Source of the DNA: Novosphingobium sp. AP12
GTDB lineage: Bacteria > Pseudomonadota > Alphaproteobacteria > Sphingomonadales > Sphingomonadaceae
NCBI RefSeq assembly: GCF_000281975.1
Contig: NZ_AKKE01000029.1
Coordinates: 1 to 42,140, forward strand
Direction of reading: 5' to 3'
Length of the DNA stretch: 42,140 nt
Shown here one piece after another: positions 27,529 through 35,743 of this stretch. The notes beneath the pieces are model-generated. The model was not told where the DNA came from and did not search any database. It worked only from the letters and a program-made list of their open reading frames with translations. Position 1 is the first letter of the stretch. Each line of letters starts with the position of its first letter. Both the position numbers and the translations under genes were made by a program.

Positions 27529-27860
27529 CCTCGCCTGTTGGCCAGGATAGGCCGGGCGGCCAGAACGCGATGGATGATTTGGACGCGCGCATCCGTCGGA
27601 TAGCCGAAGCGATCGATAGGCACATCGCGCGTGAGGATATGGCGAGGCGATCTAAGGGCCAAAACGAGATCGTTCCGCTAGAAACCGACCTGAATGATTG
27701 CGAAGGGTGGCCTGGATTTCCGCCCATTTGGGCTCGCCATTGCGTGCGTGGCATTGCAACCGAAAAGCAGAGAAATGCCACCCATGGACAGATCGAGCGG
27801 CTTAGAAGTAGCAGCGATCCATTCGCCAGCCACGTCTTATGTGAGTCAGAGTGCGCGTAA
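27525..27860 (+). CDS. Hypothetical protein following the transglycosylase
   Basis: 111 codons from GTG 27525, which overlaps the transglycosylase stop (GTGA), a coupling that favours a real start. Residues about 16-40 form a charged amphipathic helix (DDLDARIRRIAEAIDRHIA). The second half is Cys/His-containing and unlike any family I know; the codon bias also weakens there, so the 3' part may be shifted or recombined. An internal ATG at 27570 could also be the start. The function is unknown. Confidence 0.45.
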   Translation: MTSPVGQDRPGGQNAMDDLDARIRRIAEAIDRHIAREDMARRSKGQNEIVPLETDLNDCEGWPGFPPIWARHCVRGIATEKQRNATHGQIERLRSSSDPFASHVLCESECA

Positions 27861-28080
27861 CAGCGACAATCCAAGCCTCCCATCCGGTATAGGAGAGGAG
27901 AAGTGGAAAGGATGGTTGTCAGGATTTTCGGACCCCGTAATTCGCGGCGAAACCCCGATGGTACCGATACATCGAGATGGACGTTTACCTCAAACTGCCG
28001 CCGAACTTCAGATCGGTATCGAACACATTTGCAAGCTGATCCATCGCAGCGCGTCTACCCTGATGACTGGAGATCTATAG
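27694..28080 (+). CDS. Doubtful hypothetical ORF upstream of the serine recombinase
   Basis: 128 codons, overlapping the previous frame at its 5' end and touching the serine recombinase GTG (TAGTG) at its 3' end. The last 40 residues (RLPQTAAELQIGIEHICKLI) could be helical and real; the first part has no coding look. Close coupling to a recombinase start suggests a small recombination-associated gene, but I do not recognise it. Confidence 0.25.
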   Translation: MIAKGGLDFRPFGLAIACVALQPKSREMPPMDRSSGLEVAAIHSPATSYVSQSARNSDNPSLPSGIGEEKWKGWLSGFSDPVIRGETPMVPIHRDGRLPQTAAELQIGIEHICKLIHRSASTLMTGDL

Positions 28081-28972
28081 TGACCCGAACTGCACTCTAC
28101 GCTCGATATTCAAGCGATATACAAAGTCATACTTCGATCGAAAACAGTTCGCCATCTGTCGTAATCAAGCTTCCCGGGAAGGCTGGCGGATTATTGAGAC
28201 CTACCATGATGCCGCAATCTCGGGTGCATCAGTAATCTTACGCCCTGGGATTCAATCTTTGCTGCAAGACGCGCAGTTGGGAAAGTTCGATACAATTCTG
28301 GCTGAAGCACTTGATCGCATTTCCCGCGATCAGGCGGATGTGCCAACGTTGTACAAGCACTTTCAGTTCGCTGGGGCAAAGCTGGTCACGATCGCGGAAG
28401 GCGAAACTACGGAACTACCCGTCGGCCTGAAGGGGACGATGAATGCGCTGTTCCTCAAGGACCTTGCGAAAAAGACCCATCGAGGGCTTCGCGGTCGAGT
28501 TGAAAAAGGCAAGTCGGGCGGGGGTATTTGCTACGGCTACGACGTCGCCAAAAGGGTGGATGGCAATGGTGAGCTGATCCGAGGGGAGAGATCGATAAAT
28601 GAGGCCGAAGCGCTTGTCATACATCAGATCTTCCGGGAGTTCTCTAGCGGAAAAAGCCCGCGAGCAATTGCGACCGATCTCAATCGTGAGTGCATACCTG
28701 GACCGTTCGGCAAACAGTGGTCTGACACAACCATACGCGGGCACCGGGCGCGCAGGACGGGAATTCTACAGAACAAACTCTATGTGGGTGTCCTTGTTTG
28801 GAATCGGCAGAAGTTCATAAAGAACCCATCGACTGGGAAGCGAGTGTCATGGCCATGGATTCCTAAGGAGGTGCCGCAGTTGCGTATCTTGACAGATGAA
28901 CTGTGGGATGCCGCCCGCCTGCGGATGGAAGAGCTTTCTGAGGTCTTCAAAGGCGTTGCGGATGGGATCCGA
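28080..28972 (+). pseudogene. Serine recombinase/resolvase (large type), frameshifted and 3'-truncated
   Basis: GTG 28080 opens with RTALYARYSSDIQSHTSIE, the catalytic N-terminus of serine recombinases (Ser in RYSS). Around 28141-28147 the frame breaks: a one-base deletion after the codons for IEN moves the continuing homology (QFAICRNQASREGWRIIETY, DAAISGASVILRPG) to another frame. That frame runs on through ILAEALDRISRDQADVP, the GLRGRVEKGKSGGG recombinase domain and ATDLNRECIPGPFGKQWSDT. The 3' end is cut near 28972, where IS-derived sequence begins; the C-terminal zinc-ribbon and coiled coil are missing. It is inactive by all signs. Its arrival may explain part of the block between traF and traH. 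Confidence 0.8.
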
Positions 28973-29247
28973 CCCCTCGCTACGCGCCTCGTTCCCGAAC
29001 ACGCCGGCGGCTCCTTCCAGAAGCTGCGTGCGCCACGTCGTGATCTGGTTCGGGTGCACATCATATAACTGCGCCAGCTCCGCCAGCGTCTTCTCGCCCT
29101 TCACGGCGGCCAACGCCACCTTCGCTTTGAAGGCCGGGCTGTGATTCCTATGGGGGCGTTTGCTCATCTCTACTCCTGTCAGGCGGCCATCCTGGCCGCC
29201 GTCAGGCAGAAAATCCACTTATCCCGGTGTCCAGGTTTGCCAGGCCA
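28970..29247 (-). mobile_element. IS3-family remnant with the 5' part of its OrfA
   Basis: On the minus strand, ATG 29167 (CAGGAG upstream) starts MSKRPHRNHSPAFKAKVALA, the HTH N-terminus of IS3-family OrfA (then TLAELAQLYDVHPNQITTW and QLLEGAAGVFGNEARSE). After about 66 codons the homology stops at the junction with the serine recombinase near 28970. OrfB, the DDE transposase, is absent. The other IS end probably lies near 29247, judged only from the distance before OrfA and a TGG terminus; the exact inverted repeat cannot be set because the partner end is gone. Confidence 0.65.
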
Positions 29248-29397
29248 CATCTCATCAACGCGGCCGACCGCTGAAGACAGATTGCTCTGGTGAAGTTGAC
29301 ATCGCGCCGCCGGGTCTGGCCCGTTATCCCCTGAGCGGCAGGCGACTTGTCAGTAAGGGAAATCCTACTTACATTTATCGACGAAAGGACTCGGGCG

Positions 29398-29649
29398 ATG
29401 AACGGGCTGACGATTTCGACCAAGGGGCAGATCACGCTGCGCAAGGATTTGCTCCAGCACCTCGGTGTCCATCCGGGCGACCGGATCACGTTCGAGAAGG
29501 CACCTGGCGGCGAAGTGCGGATCCGCGCGACACGCCCTTCGGGCAGCATCGAAGGCTTCTTCGGGGCGCTCCGCCGCGAGGGCCAGCCGGCGGTTTCGAT
29601 CGAGGACATGAATGCGGCGATCGAACAAGGCTGGGCCGGCGAGCTGTGA
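29398..29649 (+). CDS. vapB: AbrB/MazE-type antitoxin (VapB)
   Basis: An 83-residue SpoVT/AbrB-fold antitoxin. The swapped-hairpin N-terminus reads LTISTKGQITLRKDLLQHLG, VHPGDRITFEKAPGGEVRI; the C-terminal tail (PAVSIEDMNAAIEQGWAG) is the usual toxin-wrapping helix. The ATG at 29398 has AAAGGA upstream; an in-frame start at 29347 would add unlike residues. Its stop overlaps the toxin start by four bases. It neutralises the PIN nuclease and should autorepress the operon. Confidence 0.9.
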   Translation: MNGLTISTKGQITLRKDLLQHLGVHPGDRITFEKAPGGEVRIRATRPSGSIEGFFGALRREGQPAVSIEDMNAAIEQGWAGEL

Positions 29650-30044
29650 AGATCACCGCCGATACCAACATCCTCGTGCGCGCCGCGACGCTCGACGACC
29701 CGGTGCAGGGCCTGTTGGCACAGAAGCTGATGCGCGAGGCGGAGATCGTCGCTATCGCGCTCCCATCGCTCTGCGAGTTCTGCTGGGTGCTCGCCCGCCT
29801 CTACAAACTGCCCGCCACCGGTATAGCAGGTGCGGTGCGGGTCCTCCTGGAAGCTGAAAACGTGCGCCTCGACCGCCAGGCCGTCGAGGCCGGGCTTGCT
29901 ATGCTCGACGCCGGCGGTGACTTTGCCGATGGGGTGATCGCTCACGAAGGGCAATGGCTTGGCGGCGAGACTTTCGTGAGTTTCGACCAGAAGGCAGTGC
30001 GCCTGCTCGTGCAGCGCGGCGAGGCGGCGCGAATCCCCGCCTGA
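29646..30044 (+). CDS. vapC: PIN-domain ribonuclease toxin (VapC)
   Basis: A 132-residue PIN nuclease starting with GTG 29646 inside the antitoxin stop (GTGA). The acidic residues are in place: Asp in ITADTNILVRA, Glu in PSLCEFCWVL, and the later Asp pair in GGDFADGVIA and VSFDQKAV. VapC toxins cut specific tRNAs or rRNA (family knowledge). The pair looks intact although most genes around it are broken, which fits selection for keeping an addiction module. It lies 57 bases from the 3' end of the traF pseudogene. Confidence 0.92.
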   Translation: MKITADTNILVRAATLDDPVQGLLAQKLMREAEIVAIALPSLCEFCWVLARLYKLPATGIAGAVRVLLEAENVRLDRQAVEAGLAMLDAGGDFADGVIAHEGQWLGGETFVSFDQKAVRLLVQRGEAARIPA

Positions 30045-30100
30045 CGCGCAGCGGCGTATGAGGGGGCAGGGTGTTCCAGGTGCGGTCTTAGGCGCCGCCC

Positions 30101-30996
30101 TCATCGTCCCGCTCCCAGGCTCGCATCGACGATCCCCGCGGCGGCCCCGTTGGGATCGTTTGCCGACACCGGTCCGTTGCCCAGGGCATCGAAGAATCTG
30201 TCGTCTTCGCGCGGGCCGGTCATGAACTGTTCGGGGCGGATATCGCCGCGCAGCAGGCGGACCGCCTGATACGCCATCTGCGCGAGGGCGGGATAAGCCT
30301 CGACGCCGCTGGCGATGACCATCCGCTGCTGGCTGGCGCGGCGGATGATCATGGTCGTGGGCGTCATCTCGATGCCGAACCGGCTGCCGAGTCCGGGCGC
30401 CGGTCGAGATCCATCAGTGTGACCTGCTAGCCCATGTCGTCCTGAAAGCGCTGGACGATCGGCCACTGGACCCGGCAGTAGCCGCAGCTCGTCCGGCTGA
30501 ACATCACCAGCGCGAATTCACCCGCCTGGCAGCGCAGGTACTGGCGCCGAACATCGTCCTTGTGAGCGAGCAACTGGTTACGCGCATCGCCGACCATGGG
30601 ATTGGCGGATCTGGAATTGAGTTCGGGATGCTGCAGCATGGCGATCTGGGTCACGCCGGCGAACGCCCGCGCCTTGCGGCGGGCGAAATCCTCCAGTCAC
30701 CAGAAATCGGCGACGGCATCCACACTAAGCACTGTCGCTGCATAGTCGCGCTGCTGTTCGATGAGCTTGCGGATCTGTGGCGGAGAAAGGCGCGCAAGCT
30801 CGGCAGATGGCGGAATGACGGGTTTGGCCAGTACCTCATTTGGCGCAGGCTCAGCTGGTTCGGGATCAGGCGCGTACCACCAGTACCCAAGTTTCAAGCG
30901 ATCTTGCTGTACCGTCGGCGGTGGCGCGGCGAGGGCGTCGGTCGCGCAGCACGCCGAGACCAGCGCGGTCAGTGCGATGATGGACCGTGGTCTCAC
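30101..30996 (-). pseudogene. traF: F-type TraF (thioredoxin-fold pilus assembly protein), broken
   Basis: GTG 30996 (overlapping the upstream stop) starts a signal peptide (SIIALTALVSACCATDALAA) and the TraF N-terminal region (LKLGYWWYAPDPEP). The frame is closed by TGA at 30697-30699, but the same frame continues the homology (LEDFARRKARAFAGVTQIAM) to the thioredoxin-like part with CGYC. It is closed again by TAG at 30427-30429 after FQDDMG. Shortly after, a one-base deletion (near 30400) moves the rest (GLGSRFGIEMTPTTMIIRR) to another frame, ending at 30101. Two nonsense changes and one frameshift make a pseudogene. TraF normally works in the periplasm with TraW, TraU and TraH in pilus assembly. 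Confidence 0.82.
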
Positions 30997-31586
30997 AGCA
31001 CCCGCCCCATTCGGGTCAGCCGCGGGATCGCGACCGGCCCGTAATAGCTGTCGCAACCGATGTGATGGTGCGAGCCGACGAAGATGAAGCCTTCGGGTAT
31101 TATTGGCTGATGCGGAACGTAATGTTCCAGGCGCACCCCGCCACGTCCAACCGGCTTGCTTATCGCGATCAGGTGCCCGTTGCAGTAGTACCAGCCATCC
31201 TTGCCACCGGGCCACATCGAGCGCTTTTCGGTCATCTGCAGCCGGTCGCCGGGAAGGCACATTGCATATTTGGTCACGGGGACGGGCGTGGGGCCAGCCA
31301 GAGGATGGACCAGCATGAATGAGACGAGGTCGCCGCGCCGGATCGGTCCAGGATCTGCACGGACCGCCCAGGCATCGATCGAAGGGCTCATTACTCAGGT
31401 GACCTGGGGTATGGCCCACCACGTCAGTAGGCCCACCGGAAGGACGATGCAGTAGGCCTTGAAGAGCTGCCCTGGCCGGGGCGGCTGGCCGAGGCCCGAG
31501 GCACCCAGGGCGACGCCTGCGCGAAGCGGCAACAGCTTGATCTCGGGCCATGCGGTCCTAGCGAATTTCCAGGCGTGCCTGAGCAT
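30993..31586 (-). pseudogene. S26-family conjugative signal peptidase (TraF/TrhF type), interrupted by an in-frame stop
   Basis: ATG 31586 has a good GGAGGTG site inside the end of trbC and starts MLRHAWKFARTAWPEIKLL, then a membrane anchor (LFKAYCIVLPVGLLTWWAI). An in-frame TGA at 31395-31397 follows QVT. Two codons later the same frame resumes with MSPSIDAWAV, where the catalytic Ser of S26 peptidases is expected; Lys of KYAMCLPGD and the closing GSHHHIGCDSYYGPV are also present. Restart at ATG 31391 could give a soluble 132-residue catalytic core without its anchor. The enzyme normally matures pilin or other transfer proteins. Confidence 0.75.
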
Positions 31587-32433
31587 CGCGCACCTCCTCT
31601 TTGCCGCCCAGGCGGGCGAATTCCTCGACCATTCCCGAAAGCGCGGCATCGCCCAGGACCAGATGCGCGCTGCGCGGGCTCTCATCCTCACGTTCACAAT
31701 AGGGAAGTGTCGGGTTGCTGGGGATCATCGCGAGAGCCGGAACCCGGGCCACGCCATGCTGGCGAAACACGATCGGATCGACGATCAGCTGAACGTCGCG
31801 CATTGCGCAGGCCGGGCCGTCACAGCCGGGATCGAGGCGCAATATCTGAGCGGACAGCTTTGCCAGGGGGGCGATCTTGCTAAGGCCGCCGGGCATGCCC
31901 CGCAACGCCATCACGCCCCGCGCCTTTTCGAGCTGCGCGGCGTATGTGCGTAACGTCGCGATCGGCATCGACGAGGACACGAACAGCACCGGCACGCACC
32001 CCGGTGGGGTTGCAGGCAGGGCGGCGCGCGCGAGCGCGGCGGTCTCGGGTGCCTCGATGCCAAACGCCTGGTTCAGCCGTCTCACCATCGCATCACGGTC
32101 ATTCGCGACATCGCGGCGGCCCTGCTCGAGAGCTGTCCTGGCGCGCTGGTCGATGTCGGGCGTCTTGCCGCGCGTGCGCAGCGCGTCGAATGCCCGGCGT
32201 GATGTCACGGCGTCGGGGTTCGCTGGCAGAGCGGGCATCGGTGCATCGGCGCCGGGCTTGCGCGCCTCGATCGCGCGTCTCACCCGTTCCATGGCGTCGT
32301 CGCCTTGTGCCTGGATCTTTCGTTTTGCAGCGCCGCGCTCGACCTGGGCTTGGGCTCGGTCTGGGGCTTGGGCGTTGCCATGACCCGGCACGGCGACGAG
32401 CGCAGCGACCGCAAGTGCCATTGCCTTGCGCAT
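31558..32433 (-). CDS. trbC: F-type conjugation protein TrbC (pilin assembly)
   Basis: About 291 residues from ATG 32433: a signal peptide (MALAVAALVAVPGHGNA), a charged Arg/Ala-rich linker, and the TrbC domain (CVPVLFVSSSMPIATLRTYA; KARGVMALRGMPGGLSKIAP; VDPIVFRQHGVARVPALAM). This is a thioredoxin-like fold used in pilus assembly with TraW in F-type systems. It lies between the traN and signal peptidase remnants in standard F order and is the only gene of this block without visible damage. The frame is open upstream into the shifted traN 3' part, producing an artificial fusion. Confidence 0.85.
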   Translation of the reverse strand: MRKAMALAVAALVAVPGHGNAQAPDRAQAQVERGAAKRKIQAQGDDAMERVRRAIEARKPGADAPMPALPANPDAVTSRRAFDALRTRGKTPDIDQRARTALEQGRRDVANDRDAMVRRLNQAFGIEAPETAALARAALPATPPGCVPVLFVSSSMPIATLRTYAAQLEKARGVMALRGMPGGLSKIAPLAKLSAQILRLDPGCDGPACAMRDVQLIVDPIVFRQHGVARVPALAMIPSNPTLPYCEREDESPRSAHLVLGDAALSGMVEEFARLGGKEEVRDAQARLEIR

Positions 32434-32434
32434 G

Positions 32435-33493
32435 TCAGTGTCCGAACACCTGCAGTGGGCATCGATCCGTTCCTTCATGTCGACTTGGATCTCGCCGGAA
32501 GTGCGCATCTCGATGTCCGCATAGTATTCAGACAGATCCATCTTGCTGAAATCGAGCGCCTGGAATTCCTCGGCGGTGAAGCCGCGGCACGCAGGGCTTC
32601 GGGGGGTGCCCCATCCGATCGCGTTGAACGCCTTCAGCTGGGGCCTACCCTGCTCCTGGATGATGCGGCCGAGCTTGGTGTTGAAGCAGCAGTGGCCGCG
32701 CGCTTTCTGCACGCAAATGCCCAGGATCTTCGAGCTGCAATAGCTGCCCACTTCGTGGCACATGCCTGACCCGCGCAGCATGCCCACCTCCATGTCCTGC
32801 TGGTCGCAGCCCTGGAGCAGGACCTCGATCATGAAATTGATCGCCAGGCTGATCGCGATCGAGGTCGGGTCGATGCCGGCAATAATGGCATTGACGCCCG
32901 AAGGCGGTGTAGGCCGCTTTCGTGCCAGTGAAGACGCCCTTGGCGACGGCGATCTTGGTCGAGAGCGATGTCAGCGACGAGCACATGCCGTCCTTGATGA
33001 TCTCGCCCTTGTCCTTGCAGCAGTTCTGGAAGGTCGTCTTGAGCCCCGCCGGCCGGCAACGCATGCCCCGTCCCGAGAAGATCTGAATATTGGCGGTGCA
33101 ATTGCCGTCAGCATCAATCGTCCCGTCGGCGGGCACGCCTGGATCGTCGACTACGCCCTCGTCCTCGACGGGGTTTGCCTGGGTGTCGATGCAGGCACTG
33201 GGAGAGCAGGTCGGCGCGCCGCCGGCTGCCGGTGTCTCGCACGAATACTGGCTTCCCAGCGGACAGGCGAAGACACCTGCCTGCGAAACCGTGCACGCCG
33301 TCTGCTGGATAGGGCATTGCCATCCTCCCGCGACGGTCGCGAGGCAACTCGCGGTTTCGCCAGCATCCGCCGCATCACCGTTGCCATCGAGGTCGCTCGC
33401 GCAGACCTGCTGCGCCTGAACAGGCGGCGCGAGACCGATTGCAGCAAGGAGGCCCACTACCAGCAGGGCGGCGCGGAAGGGATGCGACGTCAT
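32435..33493 (-). pseudogene. traN: TraN-like mating-pair protein, frameshifted
   Basis: ATG 33493 overlaps the upstream stop (ATGA). The product starts with a signal peptide (LLVVGLLAAIGLAPPVQAQQ) and Cys-rich segments (SDLDGNGDAADAGETASC; FQNCCKDKGEIIKDGMC). Around 32905 the frame shifts: homology continues as VNAIIAGIDPTSIAISLAIN and the Cys-rich C-terminus (SGMCHEVGSYCSSKILGICV; RGHCCFNTKLGRIIQEQGRP). Near 32445 a further one-base deletion removes the natural stop, so the frame now reads into trbC; the repaired frame would end QVFGH just one base before the trbC ATG. TraN is an outer-membrane mating-pair stabiliser in F-type transfer. Confidence 0.78.
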
Positions 33494-35384
33494 GGCGCTA
33501 CGCTTGTGCAGGTCGTGTCGGCACCGGCGAGCCTGACCGACTGCATCATGACCACCGCTTCGGGAAAATCGTCGAGGCACCCGCATGCGGCGACGATTTC
33601 CTCGCCTTCGCCTGCCGGGCATACGTTTGCCGCGCCGCAGACTTGGAAGAAGGTGTCCCAACGCACAGGGTCGTTCTGCTGCGCGGCCATGACGCCGGCA
33701 GGCGACGCGGCCGTGTTGACCCGGGGTGCCCGGGTCTTGCAGACCGGTTCGCAGGCCGCGACCGAGCCGTGATCGGGAAGCGAGAATGCAGACGTTGTCT
33801 GCGCAGTGCTGCCATCCGGATGGCGGACCTGGTCGGCCAGCATCGTCTCGGTGGAATGATCGATGATATAGGCGCCGCGCGAGAGATCGGGCGCGGCGAT
33901 ATTTCCGGTATCGACAACGCAGCCGTAGCTGCGCGCCCGCTCGAAGAAGTCGCGGGTCACGGACACCGCGCAACGATCCGCACCGAACTGCCGGGCCTGT
34001 GTCAGGGGCTTCAGGCCAGTCTGTACGCCCTTGTTGAACGTTGCGACGCCGTCGACCTCCTCCGATACCAGGCGGCACTGGGTGTCGGAGGCATAGCCCG
34101 CACATTGGTCGATCAGCTGCTCGCTGGTGGCACAGGCATCGTCGACCTCCACGTGGACTTTGGCGAAGGCTTCGCCGCCTTGCGCAACCGCAACGCGCAG
34201 CCAGATCTCGTGATCGCCCTGCGTGAGATAAGGCAGGAGGTCGAGATCGGGATAGGCGTAGAAGGTATCTTTCTTCTCACTTGCCGGGCGGCAGGCCGGT
34301 CGTCGTCCAGGCATTCGGACTGGACGCGACGAGCGCGCCATCATCCGGACCTGGGCCCAGTCGTCCGCGAAATACTCAGGCAGCCGCGCCGGGTGATCCG
34401 CGTCGGGTCGCTGACGTGCAGGATCATCCTGAAATCGAAGAGGCTGCATTGCCCTCCGCTCAGGCTGTTGTCGGCAGGCGACCCCATGAGAAAGTCGATC
34501 GCGGTGCTGCCCGAGCGCACCTCGGAATGGCCTCCTGAAGTGCGGCTGACGATGTCGTCGATCGAGGGATCAAAGACCGTGACGTGCTGTTCGATTGCGC
34601 AATTTCTGACCTGCTCCGCCTTGCCCGTGCCTGCCGGCGATGCCGCCAGTGCCTGAAACACGCTGCTCGATGTGGCCAGCGTGGTGGCATCGCTCTGGAT
34701 TGCGGCCGGACTGGCCCGGTAGGCCGTCTGACTGACCGAAGAGTTCGCGGTACACGCCGTCGCCTGCGCGCCGATATAGTCGATCACCGGCCCGCTGACT
34801 TGCGCCTGCGCCACGCCCATCCTGGGATCGCTGGTCGTCAGGGCACCGACGATGCCGCCGCCGATGTCCTTCAGCACTTCGGCGAGGTTACCCCAGACCA
34901 GATTGGTGCCGCAACTGTTGTTGATACAGTAGCATCCGGCAAGCTTGGGCATCTCGACTTCTGTCAGCCTGGCGGCGCGGTCGGCGGCGATGTCCCAACG
35001 GAAATGGTGGCACTGGCTCCATGTCCCGGGATCGCAAGAGATCACCCCGTTGGCGCAGATGCCCGAAAACTGCTGGGCCAGCGTGTTCGAGATGTCGAAG
35101 CTGCCGTCGGAATCCGTGTCCTGCGATATCCGAAGCATCGTGATGTCGCCGGTGGCGCTGGGCTGGATGAGGACCTGGAGCAGGCTCGCTGACTTCTGGC
35201 AGCTCAGCGACGGCGTGAGCGTTGCGGAACTGTCGATTGTCGAGATCGCCTGGCCGCTGATGCCGGGCGTCACGTAATTCTCGCGCAGCGCGTCGCTCGT
35301 GCCGGTCTTGGTCTGCGCGGCTGTCGTAGCAGTGCGCGCGCGTTCTTCCATCGTCTGGGCCTGCGCGCCCACGCAACCAAGCAC
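33490..35384 (-). pseudogene. Large TraN-like conjugal transfer protein, with three frameshifts and a truncated 5' end
   Basis: Co-directional with traN and ending in ATGA overlap with it. The first part (MEERARTATTAAQTKTGTSD, KLAGCYCINNSCGTNLVWGN) is open from 35384 to about 34395. Single-base deletions near 34390, 34340 and 34278 then change frame: the reading moves from DPTRIT to ARLPEYFADDWAQVR, then DGALVASSPNAWTTTGLPPG, then EKKDTFYAYPDLDLLPYL, which runs to the stop at 33490 through Cys-rich segments (RWDTFFQVCGAANVCPAGEG; ACGCLDDFPEAVVMM). The 5' end retains only the tail of a signal peptide (GCVGAQAQ) after a stop codon, so the start is also lost. It is clearly inactive. I assign it to the TraN-like family of F-type regions with moderate confidence. 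Confidence 0.72.
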
Positions 35385-35404
35385 TTAACCCCCAGCTTAA
35401 CCCC
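35384..35404. repeat. Tandem CTTAACCCC pair at the 5' truncation of the tra block
   Basis: CTTAACCCC occurs at 35384-35392 and 35396-35404, a 12-base period, exactly where the TraN-like reading frame loses its signal peptide. It may mark a recombination or insertion scar. Confidence 0.45.
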
Positions 35405-35743
35405 AACTCCGCAGGCACAGCCTCGCGGGGCGTACGGCGTTCAGGGTCTGGGATGCGGCTCCGGCATGGTGCGTGACTGGCGCTTGGCTCGACAATTATC
35501 TCCAGCAGAACATCAATAAAGCGACCCGCGTCGGTCCGCACGGTCCAGCGACTATCGCATCGAGTTCGGCAGCGGCGCGTGGCGTAGAGCGATGCGTGCG
35601 ACTCTGTGCCCCCACTCGGGGGCAGCTGAGATCGTCCAGAGATCAGCCCCAACCTCAGTCAGCCCTGATCGTAGCGCGCCAGCGAAAAGCTTGTGATCCA
35701 AAAAATGCACGATGCGGTCTTCCGGCGATGATCGGAACGGCCG
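35405..35743. other. Gene-free stretch between tra block and SDR
   Basis: About 340 bases with no gene I can name. A minus-strand frame in phase with the SDR remains open for about 60 codons after the SDR stop (HFLDHKLFAGALRSGLTEVG). It has no start codon or known family signature and may be chance or the tail of a lost gene. Confidence 0.4.

Noticed and set aside
30697..31551. 284-codon frame covering the peptidase and traF start
   Set aside because: The first two thirds are an out-of-frame reading of the peptidase gene; only the end, from GTG 30996, is traF.
31558..32832. Apparent 424-residue TraN-TrbC fusion protein
   Set aside because: The fusion results from a one-base deletion that removes the traN stop; trbC has its own start and signal peptide at 32433.
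32645..34105. 486-codon minus-strand frame across traN and the upstream gene
   Set aside because: Only the middle part (from 33493 to about 32905) has traN homology; the rest is out-of-frame translation on both sides of it.
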